Shown one piece after another: positions 35,880-44,248 of a stretch of 64,000 nt of DNA. Both the position numbers and the translations under genes were made by a program. Within the stretch, counting starts at the first letter, position 1; every line of letters starts with the position of its first letter. Origin of the DNA: an uncultured Bacteroidales bacterium (GTDB lineage: Bacteria > Bacteroidota > Bacteroidia > Bacteroidales > UBA932); the NCBI GenBank assembly GCA_944326265.1, contig CALVDE010000001.1:186001-250000 (forward strand), written 5' to 3'. The notes beneath the pieces are model-generated. The model was not told where the DNA came from, did no database searches, and saw only the letters and a list, made by a program, of their open reading frames with translations.

Positions 35880-37319
35880 CTATTTGCATTCCTTGATTAC
35901 ATCCTCAAGCAGCAGGACGAACTTGTCCAGGCTGGCCAGGTCGAGTCTCTCGCCTGGAGCATGTACTCCGCGCAGGGTGGGACCGAAGGATATCATGTCC
36001 AGATGAGGATATTTGTCCAGGAAGAGTCCGCATTCCAGTCCGGCATGGATGGCCCGCACTACGGGGTCCTTGCCGAAGAGGCGGCGGTAGGAGGCCTTGC
36101 ATACCTCGAGGATATGGGACTTCAGGCTGGGTTTCCAGCCGGGATACTCGGACTCGTGGGTGACTTCGGCTCCGGCTACGCTGAATGCGGCCTCGATGCG
36201 GGAGGCGGCGTTGCGGCGGGCGGAGTTTGTAGAGCTGCGCTGGCTGGTGCCGACGCGGATTATGCTGCCTTCCTGCATCTTGACTGAGGCAAGGTTGGAG
36301 GATGTCTCCACCAGGCCCTTGACCTCGGCGCTCATGGCCATCACTCCGTGAGGTACGGCGTGCAGGGCGCGTATGAGGTTGAAGGCTGTGCTGTCGTCTA
36401 TGGCCTCTGCCGGTACGGACAGGTTCTCCTCCCATACGGAGGCTATGTCCGGGTCTGTTACGGAGTACTCGTCCTTCAATTCGGCCAATGTATCTTCCAT
36501 CATCTTCCTGACAATAACCGTGTCTGAGGGATTTACTGCTATCACGGCCGATGCCTCTCGGGCTATGGCGTTGCGCTTGTTGCCTCCGTCTATCGAGCAG
36601 AGGGTTGCGGAAGTCCCGTTCCATACGCGGTAGAGCAGTCTCGCGAGGGACTGTACGGCGTTGGAGCGGCCCTTGTCTATGTCGTCTCCGCTGTGTCCTC
36701 CTATGCCGCCGCAGAATCCGACTTTCAGGCAGACCTTGCCGACGGGTACAGGAACAGGGGTGTAATGGAATTTCGCTGTGGTGTCGATGCCACCGGCGCA
36801 GCCGATGAACAGCTCGCCCTCATCCTCAGAGTCGAGGTTGAGCAGGATGCTGCCGGTGAGGAAGTCGCTCTTGAGAGCGAAGGCCCCGTCGAGTCCTGTC
36901 TCCTCCGAGGTGGTGAAGAGGCACTCTATCTTGCCGTGGGGCAGCTCCTTGTCCTCGAGGACTGCCAGCTGGGCTGCGATGCCTATTCCGCAGTCAGCAC
37001 CCAGAGTGGTGTCCTTGGCGATGAGCCAGCCGTCCTCTACGACAGCCTTGATGGGGTCTTTTGAGAAGTCATGCTCCACGCCGCTGTTCTTCTCGCACAC
37101 CATGTCCGAGTGGCTCTGAAGTATGATGGTAGGAGCGTTCTCCCTTCCGGGTGTGGCCGGGATGGTGATGAGGACGTTGCCTGCCTCGTCAGTTCTGCAG
37201 TCCATATTACGGTCTGCGGCGAATTTCTGGAGCCATGCGATGATGTGCTCTTCGTGTCCCGATTCTCGCGGAATGGTCAGTATCTCGCGGAAATGGGCTA
37301 GTACTTGTTCTGAAGTCAT
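35880..37319 (-). CDS. pepD: Aminoacyl-histidine dipeptidase (cytosol non-specific dipeptidase)
   Basis: 479 residues, the usual PepD length (M20C). Metal-site motifs: LQSHSDMVCEKN, LGADCGIGIAAQL, FTTSEETGLDGAFAL, and the dimerisation-domain GGHSGDDID. It cleaves Xaa-His and other dipeptides in the cytoplasm. Leftward, between dnaA and rpe with short gaps (12 and 10 bases), probably one transcript with dnaA. Confidence 0.94.
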   Translation of the reverse strand: MTSEQVLAHFREILTIPRESGHEEHIIAWLQKFAADRNMDCRTDEAGNVLITIPATPGRENAPTIILQSHSDMVCEKNSGVEHDFSKDPIKAVVEDGWLIAKDTTLGADCGIGIAAQLAVLEDKELPHGKIECLFTTSEETGLDGAFALKSDFLTGSILLNLDSEDEGELFIGCAGGIDTTAKFHYTPVPVPVGKVCLKVGFCGGIGGHSGDDIDKGRSNAVQSLARLLYRVWNGTSATLCSIDGGNKRNAIAREASAVIAVNPSDTVIVRKMMEDTLAELKDEYSVTDPDIASVWEENLSVPAEAIDDSTAFNLIRALHAVPHGVMAMSAEVKGLVETSSNLASVKMQEGSIIRVGTSQRSSTNSARRNAASRIEAAFSVAGAEVTHESEYPGWKPSLKSHILEVCKASYRRLFGKDPVVRAIHAGLECGLFLDKYPHLDMISFGPTLRGVHAPGERLDLASLDKFVLLLEDVIKECK

Positions 37320-37331
37320 GACTTTCCGGTT

Positions 37332-38741
37332 TTAGATATTGGATTTGAGTTTTTTCTCTATGTCATTGATGTACTGTCTGAAGGACCGGTCTGTGGCCAT
37401 TAGGTCACCCACGGTCTCGCAGGCATGGAGGACGGTCGCATGATTCTTGCCTCCGAATTCGCTTCCGATGGTGTTGAGGGATTTCCTTGTCATGTTGCGG
37501 CACAGATACATCGCAATCTGACGGGCCTGGACGATCTCTCTCTTTCTTGTGTTGGACAGCAGCACCTCGTTGGGTATGCCGAAATATTCACTTACGGTAC
37601 TGCGTATTCTGGATATGGAGACATCCTCGCTGTTGACGGTTACGATCTTCTCGATGATTTCCTGAGCCAGCTGCAGTGTAATCTTCTTCTTCGTCAGTGT
37701 CGCATGGGCCATCAGCGAGGCCAGTGTGCCTTCCAGCTCACGCACGTTGTCCGTAACCTTGGATGCTATGTAATCTATGATCTCGTCATCCAGCTGGATG
37801 CCTTCCTTGAAACTCTTGGCTTTAAGGATGGCTGTCCTGGTTTTCAGATCGGGCGGAAGCAACTCGGTCGTTAGCCCCCATTTGAACCTCGAGAGCAGTC
37901 TCTGCTCAAGACCCTGAAGGTCCACAGGAGCTCTGTCCGAAGTGAAAATCAGTTGCTTGCCCAACTGTCTCAGGTAGTTGAATATCTGGAAGAAAGCATT
38001 CTGCGTTCCTTTCTTGTCAGCAAATTCGTGGACATCGTCTATGATGAGCACGTCCATGGACTGGTAATAGTGCAGGAAATCGGTCAGTGAGTTCTTCTGA
38101 ACAGACTCCATATAGTGTGTCTGGAAACGGTTGGCCGTGACGTAGAGCACGACCTTTTCCTGAAACTTCTCCTTGATCTCTATGCCGATGGCCTGGACCA
38201 GATGTGTCTTTCCCAGACCGGGACCTCCGTATACAAAAAAAGGATTGTAGGCGGTGTTGCCGGGATTGGCTGCGATGGCCATGCCGGCTGCTCGTCCCAG
38301 GCGGTTGCAGTCTCCTTCTATAAGATTGTCGAAAGAGTAGTTGTAGTTGAGGTTGGGATTGACTGTGATGCCCTTGATGCCGGGAATGATGTACGGATCG
38401 TCTATCTTCTCCACTTTGTCCTTGGGCAGGGCTATGTCGGGATTGACTATCTCTCCTCCCTGTCTGCCGGCCGGATACCGTACTGTGGAATTCTTCACCA
38501 CGGGAACTTCGTATATGAGACGGGCCTCTTTTCCGATGACCCTTTTCATGGTCGAGCTCAGTATGCTGATGAAGTGCTCCTCGATGTATTCGGGAAAGAA
38601 TCCGGAGGGGACCTGAATGGTGAGGGTGGACCCGTCCATCCTGACAGGCCTGATCGGCTCAAACCATGTCCTGAAACTGCTCTCAGGGATGTTGTCCCTG
38701 ATGATTTGCAGACAGTTATCCCATACTTCTCTGTAATTCAT
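37332..38741 (-). CDS. dnaA: Chromosomal replication initiator DnaA
   Basis: 469 residues. N-terminal DnaB/DiaA-binding domain I, linker, AAA+ domain with Walker A YGGPGLGKTHL and Walker B VLIIDDVHEF, and the C-terminal DNA-binding domain IV with the signature GGKNHATVLHACE. DnaA opens the replication origin. It starts the leftward dnaA-pepD-rpe group; the 182-base gap upstream is unusually AT-rich. Confidence 0.97.
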   Translation of the reverse strand: MNYREVWDNCLQIIRDNIPESSFRTWFEPIRPVRMDGSTLTIQVPSGFFPEYIEEHFISILSSTMKRVIGKEARLIYEVPVVKNSTVRYPAGRQGGEIVNPDIALPKDKVEKIDDPYIIPGIKGITVNPNLNYNYSFDNLIEGDCNRLGRAAGMAIAANPGNTAYNPFFVYGGPGLGKTHLVQAIGIEIKEKFQEKVVLYVTANRFQTHYMESVQKNSLTDFLHYYQSMDVLIIDDVHEFADKKGTQNAFFQIFNYLRQLGKQLIFTSDRAPVDLQGLEQRLLSRFKWGLTTELLPPDLKTRTAILKAKSFKEGIQLDDEIIDYIASKVTDNVRELEGTLASLMAHATLTKKKITLQLAQEIIEKIVTVNSEDVSISRIRSTVSEYFGIPNEVLLSNTRKREIVQARQIAMYLCRNMTRKSLNTIGSEFGGKNHATVLHACETVGDLMATDRSFRQYINDIEKKLKSNI

Positions 38742-38923
38742 TCCTCAAAGACTTTTGTTGATTTAAGTTTATTCAGTACATCTTTTCCCTTAATGGGGTG
38801 ACAAAATTGAGGAAAAAAAACCAATAAAAAAAATAAAAATTTGTGCCCGAAATTGAACATGTTGTTTATCAACAGTATCAATTTTAAAAAAAAAATTTTT
38901 GAAAAAAATGTTACATTTTTATT
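38742..38923. other. AT-rich gap upstream of dnaA; weak origin candidate
   Basis: The gap holds long A- and T-runs (38813-38841 and 38882-38912). It also has TTATCAACA at 38866-38874, one mismatch from the E. coli DnaA box TTATCCACA, and a weaker AAATCAACA on the minus strand near 38753. This is thin support for an origin: strict boxes and clusters are missing. It may simply be the dnaA promoter region; CAATTTTG on the minus strand is a 7-of-8 -7 box. Confidence 0.3.
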
Positions 38924-39829
38924 TCAAAAGACAGAAATTTTTATGTATTTTTTAGGGTCTTTCCTTATGTCGTTGACCAGAGAGTCCAGGCTGCCTGACA
39001 GGCCTGTGAGGGCATTGTAGAGGGAGTCCGAGGCAAGCAGTTTCCCTATACTGCCGTCAGGATTCTGGAGACGTATCACAAGACTGCGCAGGGAGTCTGC
39101 TGTCTCGCCGATACGTGCGTCCTTGAGAGATGCTGTGATTGTTCCTGCGTCGGCGACGGCGGTACTGATGGCTGATGCCGTAGAGTCAAGAGTCTGAGAG
39201 ATGGAGTGGATGTTGAGTATGACATCCTCTATCTCAGGGCTCTTGCTTCTGACAGAGGCGGCGACCTCACTGAGGTCGGAGGCAGTTCTGTCGAGTTTAA
39301 TCAGTATCTGTCTTACCGAAGCCCGGTTCTCCTCGTTCAGGATGGTGTTTACCGAACTGACGGCTGTGTTGAGGTTTCTGAGCAGGGAGTCCAGTCCGGA
39401 TGCGGCCGGCTGCAGACTGCCCAGAAGCGAGCCCAGCATATCCGGCTCTGTCCTGCCGGGCAGGGTGTCTCCGGCGGCTGCGGCATCCGGGGAGGTTCCG
39501 CGTACAATCCTGAGTTTTTTGGTTCCTAGGATATCCGCGCTGTATACCTCCATATATGAGTCGGCAGGTATGTCGAACTGTCTCGGGATGCTGGCTGTAA
39601 GGGTATAGTCTCCGGCCCCCGGATTATATGCAATGTCGGATACGATGCCTGCCGGGTAACCGCCTGCGGTGATCTGCGTGGAAACGCTCAGACCCTCTAC
39701 AGAGGGATATATTATATAAAAGGTGTTGTTTCTGGAGAATATGTCCTTGCCTTTCAGAAACTCGATCATGAACAGGGCGACGGCCACAACGATGACGGCG
39801 AACAGTCCGGTCTTTATTTCTTTTCTCAT
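38924..39829 (-). CDS. MlaD/MCE-domain lipid transport protein
   Basis: 301 residues. One N-terminal membrane helix (TGLFAVIVVAVALFMIEFL), then an MCE domain (about 38-115: YPSVEGLSVSTQITAGGYPAGIV), then a long helical region with heptad-like Leu/Ser pattern. MlaD-type proteins form rings that shuttle phospholipids between the two membranes. The matching ATPase and permease genes are not next to it. It follows the amidase by 7 bases in the same direction. Confidence 0.85.
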   Translation of the reverse strand: MRKEIKTGLFAVIVVAVALFMIEFLKGKDIFSRNNTFYIIYPSVEGLSVSTQITAGGYPAGIVSDIAYNPGAGDYTLTASIPRQFDIPADSYMEVYSADILGTKKLRIVRGTSPDAAAAGDTLPGRTEPDMLGSLLGSLQPAASGLDSLLRNLNTAVSSVNTILNEENRASVRQILIKLDRTASDLSEVAASVRSKSPEIEDVILNIHSISQTLDSTASAISTAVADAGTITASLKDARIGETADSLRSLVIRLQNPDGSIGKLLASDSLYNALTGLSGSLDSLVNDIRKDPKKYIKISVF

Positions 39830-39836
39830 ACCGCTC

Positions 39837-40919
39837 TTATTTTAGGCTGATTATGAAGGCTCCGGGAAAGCTGTTCCTTACCTTGGGCAGACTCTTGCCC
39901 GCCTCGCTTCGGGTGCTGTAGGGGCCTATGTAATATTTGTATATGTTTCCGGACTTGATCCACTTGCAGTTCCATCCTTTCAGTTCGGGGGCATCCTTGG
40001 CCAGCAGTTCCCGGCCAGCAAGAATCTGTATTCCGAAACCTCCTTCCGAAGGCTGTGCCGTCTCTTTTACGGCGGCTTTTCCGCCGGATGCCGCCGCTTT
40101 CGCGTCATTGCCCGGAGCCGGAATGTAGATGTCCGTGTCGTATTCTTTCTTGTAGCTCTGGAAAGCCTTGAATATATTGCCGGCGATCCTCTGCTGATTG
40201 TTCTTGTCGGTTATGGTCTTCATGTCTCCAGGATTGGAGATGAATCCTATCTCCACCAGGACGGCGGGCATGGTGCAGCCCCAGAGAACGACGAAATTGG
40301 CCTGCTTGACCCCCCTGTTGTTGCCTACCGGACCGGAAGCGGCATTCTGCTGCACGAGTGTGGCGAAATCCAGGCTCTGTTCCAGGTGCGCGTTCTGGAG
40401 CAGGGAGAAAATGATGTAGGATTCGGGATCATTGGGGTCGAATCCCTGATAGTTCGAGGAGTAGTCTTTCTCAAGCACGATGACGCTGTTCTCCTTCTGA
40501 CATATCTCGAAGTTCTCGCTGTTCTTGTCCTGCCCCATGACGAATGTCTCGTGGCCTCTGGCCGAACGGTCCGCAGCGGAGTTGACGTGGATGGAAATGA
40601 ACAGATCGGCGTTGTTCTTGTTGGCGATGTCGGCTCTTTTGTAAAGTTCGACGAACCGGTCGTCGCTTCGGGTATATATGACTTTTACGGACGGATAATT
40701 TTTCCTGATCATGTCTCCGAGCCTTTTGGCTACGGACAGGGTGATGTCTTTTTCATATATCCGGCCGTTTGTGGCGCCGGGGTCGTGTCCGCCGTGTCCG
40801 GCATCGATGACCACTGTCTTGAGCTCCACAACCTGCTTGTTCTGAGCATGTACCGCAGATATCGCAGACAACGGGCCAAGAATGGCCGCTAACAGGAGTA
40901 TGATGATAAAATTCCTCAT
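39837..40919 (-). CDS. N-acetylmuramoyl-L-alanine amidase with SPOR-like tail
   Basis: 360 residues from the ATG giving MRNFIIILL; an ATG four codons upstream is possible. A signal peptide (about 1-26) precedes the Amidase_3 domain: zinc ligands in IDAGHGGHDPGA, the glutamate in YEKDITL, SIHVNSA, and the catalytic glutamate in VEIGFISNPGD. The last 70 residues (GFGIQILAG ... YKYYIGPYSTRSEAGKSL) resemble a SPOR domain, which binds septal peptidoglycan. It cuts the stem peptide from muramic acid during cell separation. Confidence 0.9.
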   Translation of the reverse strand: MRNFIIILLLAAILGPLSAISAVHAQNKQVVELKTVVIDAGHGGHDPGATNGRIYEKDITLSVAKRLGDMIRKNYPSVKVIYTRSDDRFVELYKRADIANKNNADLFISIHVNSAADRSARGHETFVMGQDKNSENFEICQKENSVIVLEKDYSSNYQGFDPNDPESYIIFSLLQNAHLEQSLDFATLVQQNAASGPVGNNRGVKQANFVVLWGCTMPAVLVEIGFISNPGDMKTITDKNNQQRIAGNIFKAFQSYKKEYDTDIYIPAPGNDAKAAASGGKAAVKETAQPSEGGFGIQILAGRELLAKDAPELKGWNCKWIKSGNIYKYYIGPYSTRSEAGKSLPKVRNSFPGAFIISLK

Positions 40920-40928
40920 TTCAGCAAG

Positions 40929-40960
40929 CAAAGTTAATAAAACTTTGGTATGAGTTCAAA
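40929..40960 (-). promoter_or_regulatory. Promoter of the amidase-mlaD genes
   Basis: Minus strand: TTTG (40960-40957), 20-base spacer, TAACTTTG (40936-40929), ten bases before the amidase start. It interlocks with the rightward lptD promoter. Confidence 0.65.
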
Positions 40961-40974
40961 AAAGACTATATTTG
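40944..40974 (+). promoter_or_regulatory. Promoter of the lptD gene
   Basis: TTTG (40944-40947), 19-base spacer, TATATTTG (40967-40974). It overlaps the divergent amidase promoter by 17 bases, so the two polymerases would compete. Confidence 0.65.
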
Positions 40975-41017
40975 TCCGCAATTACTCTAAGACGAACCAG
41001 TATCTTCATTAATTTTA

Positions 41018-43837
41018 ATGCAGTTCCATAAAGTATTCATGACTATTACCGCGTCTGTGGCAGCCGTCATATCGACAGTATGGCAGGCAGGGGCTGTATA
41101 TGCGGACCGTCATGCGCGTGTAGAGCAGCTGCAGCAGGATTCCCTGGCGCGTCAGAGTAATCTGCAGTTTCTTTCGGATATGTCCGTGGCGGTGCCTGAT
41201 TCAGTATTGCGGGACAGTACGGCATTGGATACTCTCCAGGTCAATACGGACTCTTTGCCGGCGCCGGATTCGCTTGAGGCTGCCGATTCTCTTTTCAGAC
41301 CGGATACCACGGTGCGCAGCGGTATGCTGGACATGCCGGCTTTTTCTACCGCCGTGGACTCTGTGGTGGAGGATTTCTCGTCGGGGCGCAAGATGATCTA
41401 TTATTACGGGGATGCTGGCGTGACTTACGGAGACATGGAACTGAAGGCGGAGTATATGGAATACGATGTGGACCGTCAGGTGGTCTATGCGGCGGGAGTG
41501 GCTGATACGGCCGGTGTCGTGGAAGGCAAGCCTGTCATGACCCAGGGGGGCAAGACATATTCCATGGACAATGTCTTTTATAATTTCAAGTCCGGCAAGG
41601 CCCGTATCAAGAATATGGTGACGGAGGAGGAGGACGGAGTGCTCAGGGGAGACAACCTGAACATGATGCCTGACCGCTCCATCAATATATCCGGAGGAAA
41701 ATATACGGTCTGCGATCTGGACCATCCGCATTTCTACCTGAGGATGACCAAGGCGAAGGTGGAGACGGAACCGAAGCAGAAGACTGTTTTCGGACCGGCG
41801 TACCTGGTCCTGGGAGACGTGCCGATCTATCCTCTGGTGCTCCCGTTCGGCTTCGTACCCAAACGTCCGGACAGAGCCAGCGGAATACTGTTTCCCAATT
41901 TCGGAGAGGAGGCGGCCAGAGGACTGTTCCTCAAGGACGGAGGTTTCTATCTCGTGCTGGGAGACTATTTTGACGTTGCGCTTACCGGAAGCCTGTATAC
42001 CAAGGGCTCCTGGAGCGTGAACATGGCCACGCGGTACAATCTGCGCTATAAGTTCAACGGAACTTTCGACCTGTCGTATTCCAACGACCAGACGGGAGAG
42101 AAGGGGAGCGCGGACTTTTTCCAGACCAAGAACTTCAGTGTCAAGTGGAATCACACGCAGGACCCAAAGGCCAATCCCGGTACTTCGTTCCGTGCGTCGG
42201 TCAACTTCTCCAGCCCGTCCAACAACCAGTATAATTACACGAGCGTCAACGAGGCCCTGAACAACCAGATATCCTCGTCCATATCCTACTCCAAGACGTG
42301 GAGTGCCATGAGCGTGTCGGTCAACGCCCTGCACAGCCAGAACTCAAGGGACAGCTCCTACGCCATAACTCTTCCCAACATAACGTTCAACGTCAACAGA
42401 TTCTATCCGTTCAAGCGGAAGAACCGGGTGGGCGGAGAAAAATGGTATGAGCAGTTCGCTCTCAGCTACAGTACGACCCTGCAGAACAAGATCAATTTCA
42501 AGGCCAGCGAGGTGCGCGACCCGGATTTCTGGGACAAGATGCAGACAGGAATGACGCACAAGTTCTCCATAGGTCTTCCGACCTTCACCCTGTTCAAGTA
42601 CATAACGCTGGCTCCGTCGGTGTCATACGGAATGAACTGGTATTTCAGCTCCCAGAGCCAGTATTACAATCCCGAGACGGACAAGGTGGAGACTATCCGG
42701 ACCGGACTTTTCGAGGACTTCGGAATATCGCAGGACTTCTCGGCAAGCGCCTCGCTCAGCACAAGGCTGTACGGAATGTTCAACTTCCGCAGGGGCAAGC
42801 TCAAGGCCGTCCGTCACATGATTTCTCCCTCACTGTCGGTCAATTATGCTCCAGAGATGGGTACCAGGATGAACGGATACAGGGTGTACAACTACACGGA
42901 TATACACGGACAGACCCATTCGGTCGAGTACAACAAATGGTCCGGAGGCCTGTATTCGCCGCCCACTCCCGGAAAGACGGCTTCCATAGGTTTCCAGATA
43001 GGCAACAATCTTGAGGCGAAGGTGGAGGACAGGAAGGACACCACAGGAACGGGTCTGAAGAAGATAAAGCTGATAGACAATCTCAATCTCTCCGGCAACT
43101 ACAATTTCCTTGCGGATTCCATGAAACTCTCCAATCTCAACGTCAACCTGACAACCAATGTGCTGGAGAAAGTGAGCATATCCGCAGGCATGACCCTTGA
43201 CCCGTATGCCGTGGATTACAGGGGACGGAGGTATAATCAGTACAATGTGGTGACGACAGGACGGCTCGTGCGTCTGACCAACGCCAATGTGTCCCTTGGC
43301 TTCAGTCTTTCGGGAGAAGGAGCGGGAAAGGGCAATGACGGCTCCGGCAGCGGTGGCCGTGGCGGCGGTGGAGGCGGCGGAGGGGTCAGGATGACCGGCG
43401 AGTCTCCGGCATATACCAGGGTGTACTACCATCCCGTGACCGGGGAATATATTCCCGGAGGATGGATTTACTATCTCAATCCCAATGTGCCGTGGTCGGT
43501 ATCCTTCAATTATTCGTACAATTATTCAAGGACATACCAGTACAGCAACAACGAGCTTATAGCAAGGGACAACCATACCCAGACGCTCAATATCAACGGA
43601 CAGGTCCGGCTGACCAAGGCGCTCAACATCAACTTGACTACCGGATTTGACCTTACCAAGCTGAAGCTTACGACGACTCAGATAAGCGCCACATACGATC
43701 TTCACTGTTTCGAGATATCCTTCTCATGGGTGCCTCTCGGGCAGTGGAAGCAGTGGAGCTTCAGGATCAATGCGAAGGCGGCGGCTCTTGCGGATCTGCT
43801 GTCCTACAGGAAAGGATCCTCGCAATGGGACAATTAA
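41018..43837 (+). CDS. lptD: LPS-assembly protein LptD (Bacteroidota form)
   Basis: 939 residues. Signal peptide (to about residue 29), a Ser/Asp-rich stretch, an OstA/LptA-like beta-jellyroll (about 125-240: YYGDAGVTYGDMELKAEYME), then a large C-terminal beta-barrel with many alternating aromatic strands. LptD inserts LPS into the outer leaflet of the outer membrane. A Gly-rich loop (near residue 775: GSGSGGRGGGGGGGG) interrupts the barrel region. It is divergent from the amidase and precedes ridA by 25 bases. Confidence 0.85.
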   Translation: MQFHKVFMTITASVAAVISTVWQAGAVYADRHARVEQLQQDSLARQSNLQFLSDMSVAVPDSVLRDSTALDTLQVNTDSLPAPDSLEAADSLFRPDTTVRSGMLDMPAFSTAVDSVVEDFSSGRKMIYYYGDAGVTYGDMELKAEYMEYDVDRQVVYAAGVADTAGVVEGKPVMTQGGKTYSMDNVFYNFKSGKARIKNMVTEEEDGVLRGDNLNMMPDRSINISGGKYTVCDLDHPHFYLRMTKAKVETEPKQKTVFGPAYLVLGDVPIYPLVLPFGFVPKRPDRASGILFPNFGEEAARGLFLKDGGFYLVLGDYFDVALTGSLYTKGSWSVNMATRYNLRYKFNGTFDLSYSNDQTGEKGSADFFQTKNFSVKWNHTQDPKANPGTSFRASVNFSSPSNNQYNYTSVNEALNNQISSSISYSKTWSAMSVSVNALHSQNSRDSSYAITLPNITFNVNRFYPFKRKNRVGGEKWYEQFALSYSTTLQNKINFKASEVRDPDFWDKMQTGMTHKFSIGLPTFTLFKYITLAPSVSYGMNWYFSSQSQYYNPETDKVETIRTGLFEDFGISQDFSASASLSTRLYGMFNFRRGKLKAVRHMISPSLSVNYAPEMGTRMNGYRVYNYTDIHGQTHSVEYNKWSGGLYSPPTPGKTASIGFQIGNNLEAKVEDRKDTTGTGLKKIKLIDNLNLSGNYNFLADSMKLSNLNVNLTTNVLEKVSISAGMTLDPYAVDYRGRRYNQYNVVTTGRLVRLTNANVSLGFSLSGEGAGKGNDGSGSGGRGGGGGGGGVRMTGESPAYTRVYYHPVTGEYIPGGWIYYLNPNVPWSVSFNYSYNYSRTYQYSNNELIARDNHTQTLNINGQVRLTKALNINLTTGFDLTKLKLTTTQISATYDLHCFEISFSWVPLGQWKQWSFRINAKAAALADLLSYRKGSSQWDN

Positions 43838-43862
43838 TTTATTAACTAAAAATATTTATACG

Positions 43863-44240
43863 ATGAAGAAAGTTATAGCATCTCCCCTCGCTCCCGCAGC
43901 GGTGGGCCCCTACAGTCAGGCGATTGAAGTTAACGGAACTCTCTATGTATCAGGTCAACTTCCTATTGATGCCGCTACCGGCAAGTTCCCCGAAGGAGGA
44001 GTCCGCGAGCAGCTGGTGCAGGTGTTCAGGAATATCGGACACGTGCTTTCCGAGGCCGGATACGGTTTCGGAGATGTCGTCAAGACTACGGTTTATCTGC
44101 AGGACATGGCTGATTTCGGGACACTCAACGAGGTGTATTCGCAGTTTTTCTCCGAGCCTTATCCCGCACGTGTCGCTTATCAGGTGGCCGCTCTTCCCAA
44201 AGGCGCGCTGGCAGAGGCAGAGGTAATCGCAGTTAAATAG
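43863..44240 (+). CDS. ridA: RidA family reactive intermediate deaminase
   Basis: 125 residues from [21 protein letters not shown], the classic RidA start. [26 protein letters not shown], the catalytic-site arginine in [24 protein letters not shown]: complete. It hydrolyses 2-aminoacrylate and related imines, protecting PLP enzymes. The frame is open upstream into lptD but the family start is clear. It lies 8 bases before rho. Confidence 0.95.
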   Translation: MKKVIASPLAPAAVGPYSQAIEVNGTLYVSGQLPIDAATGKFPEGGVREQLVQVFRNIGHVLSEAGYGFGDVVKTTVYLQDMADFGTLNEVYSQFFSEPYPARVAYQVAALPKGALAEAEVIAVK

Positions 44241-44248
44241 CTGGCCAG

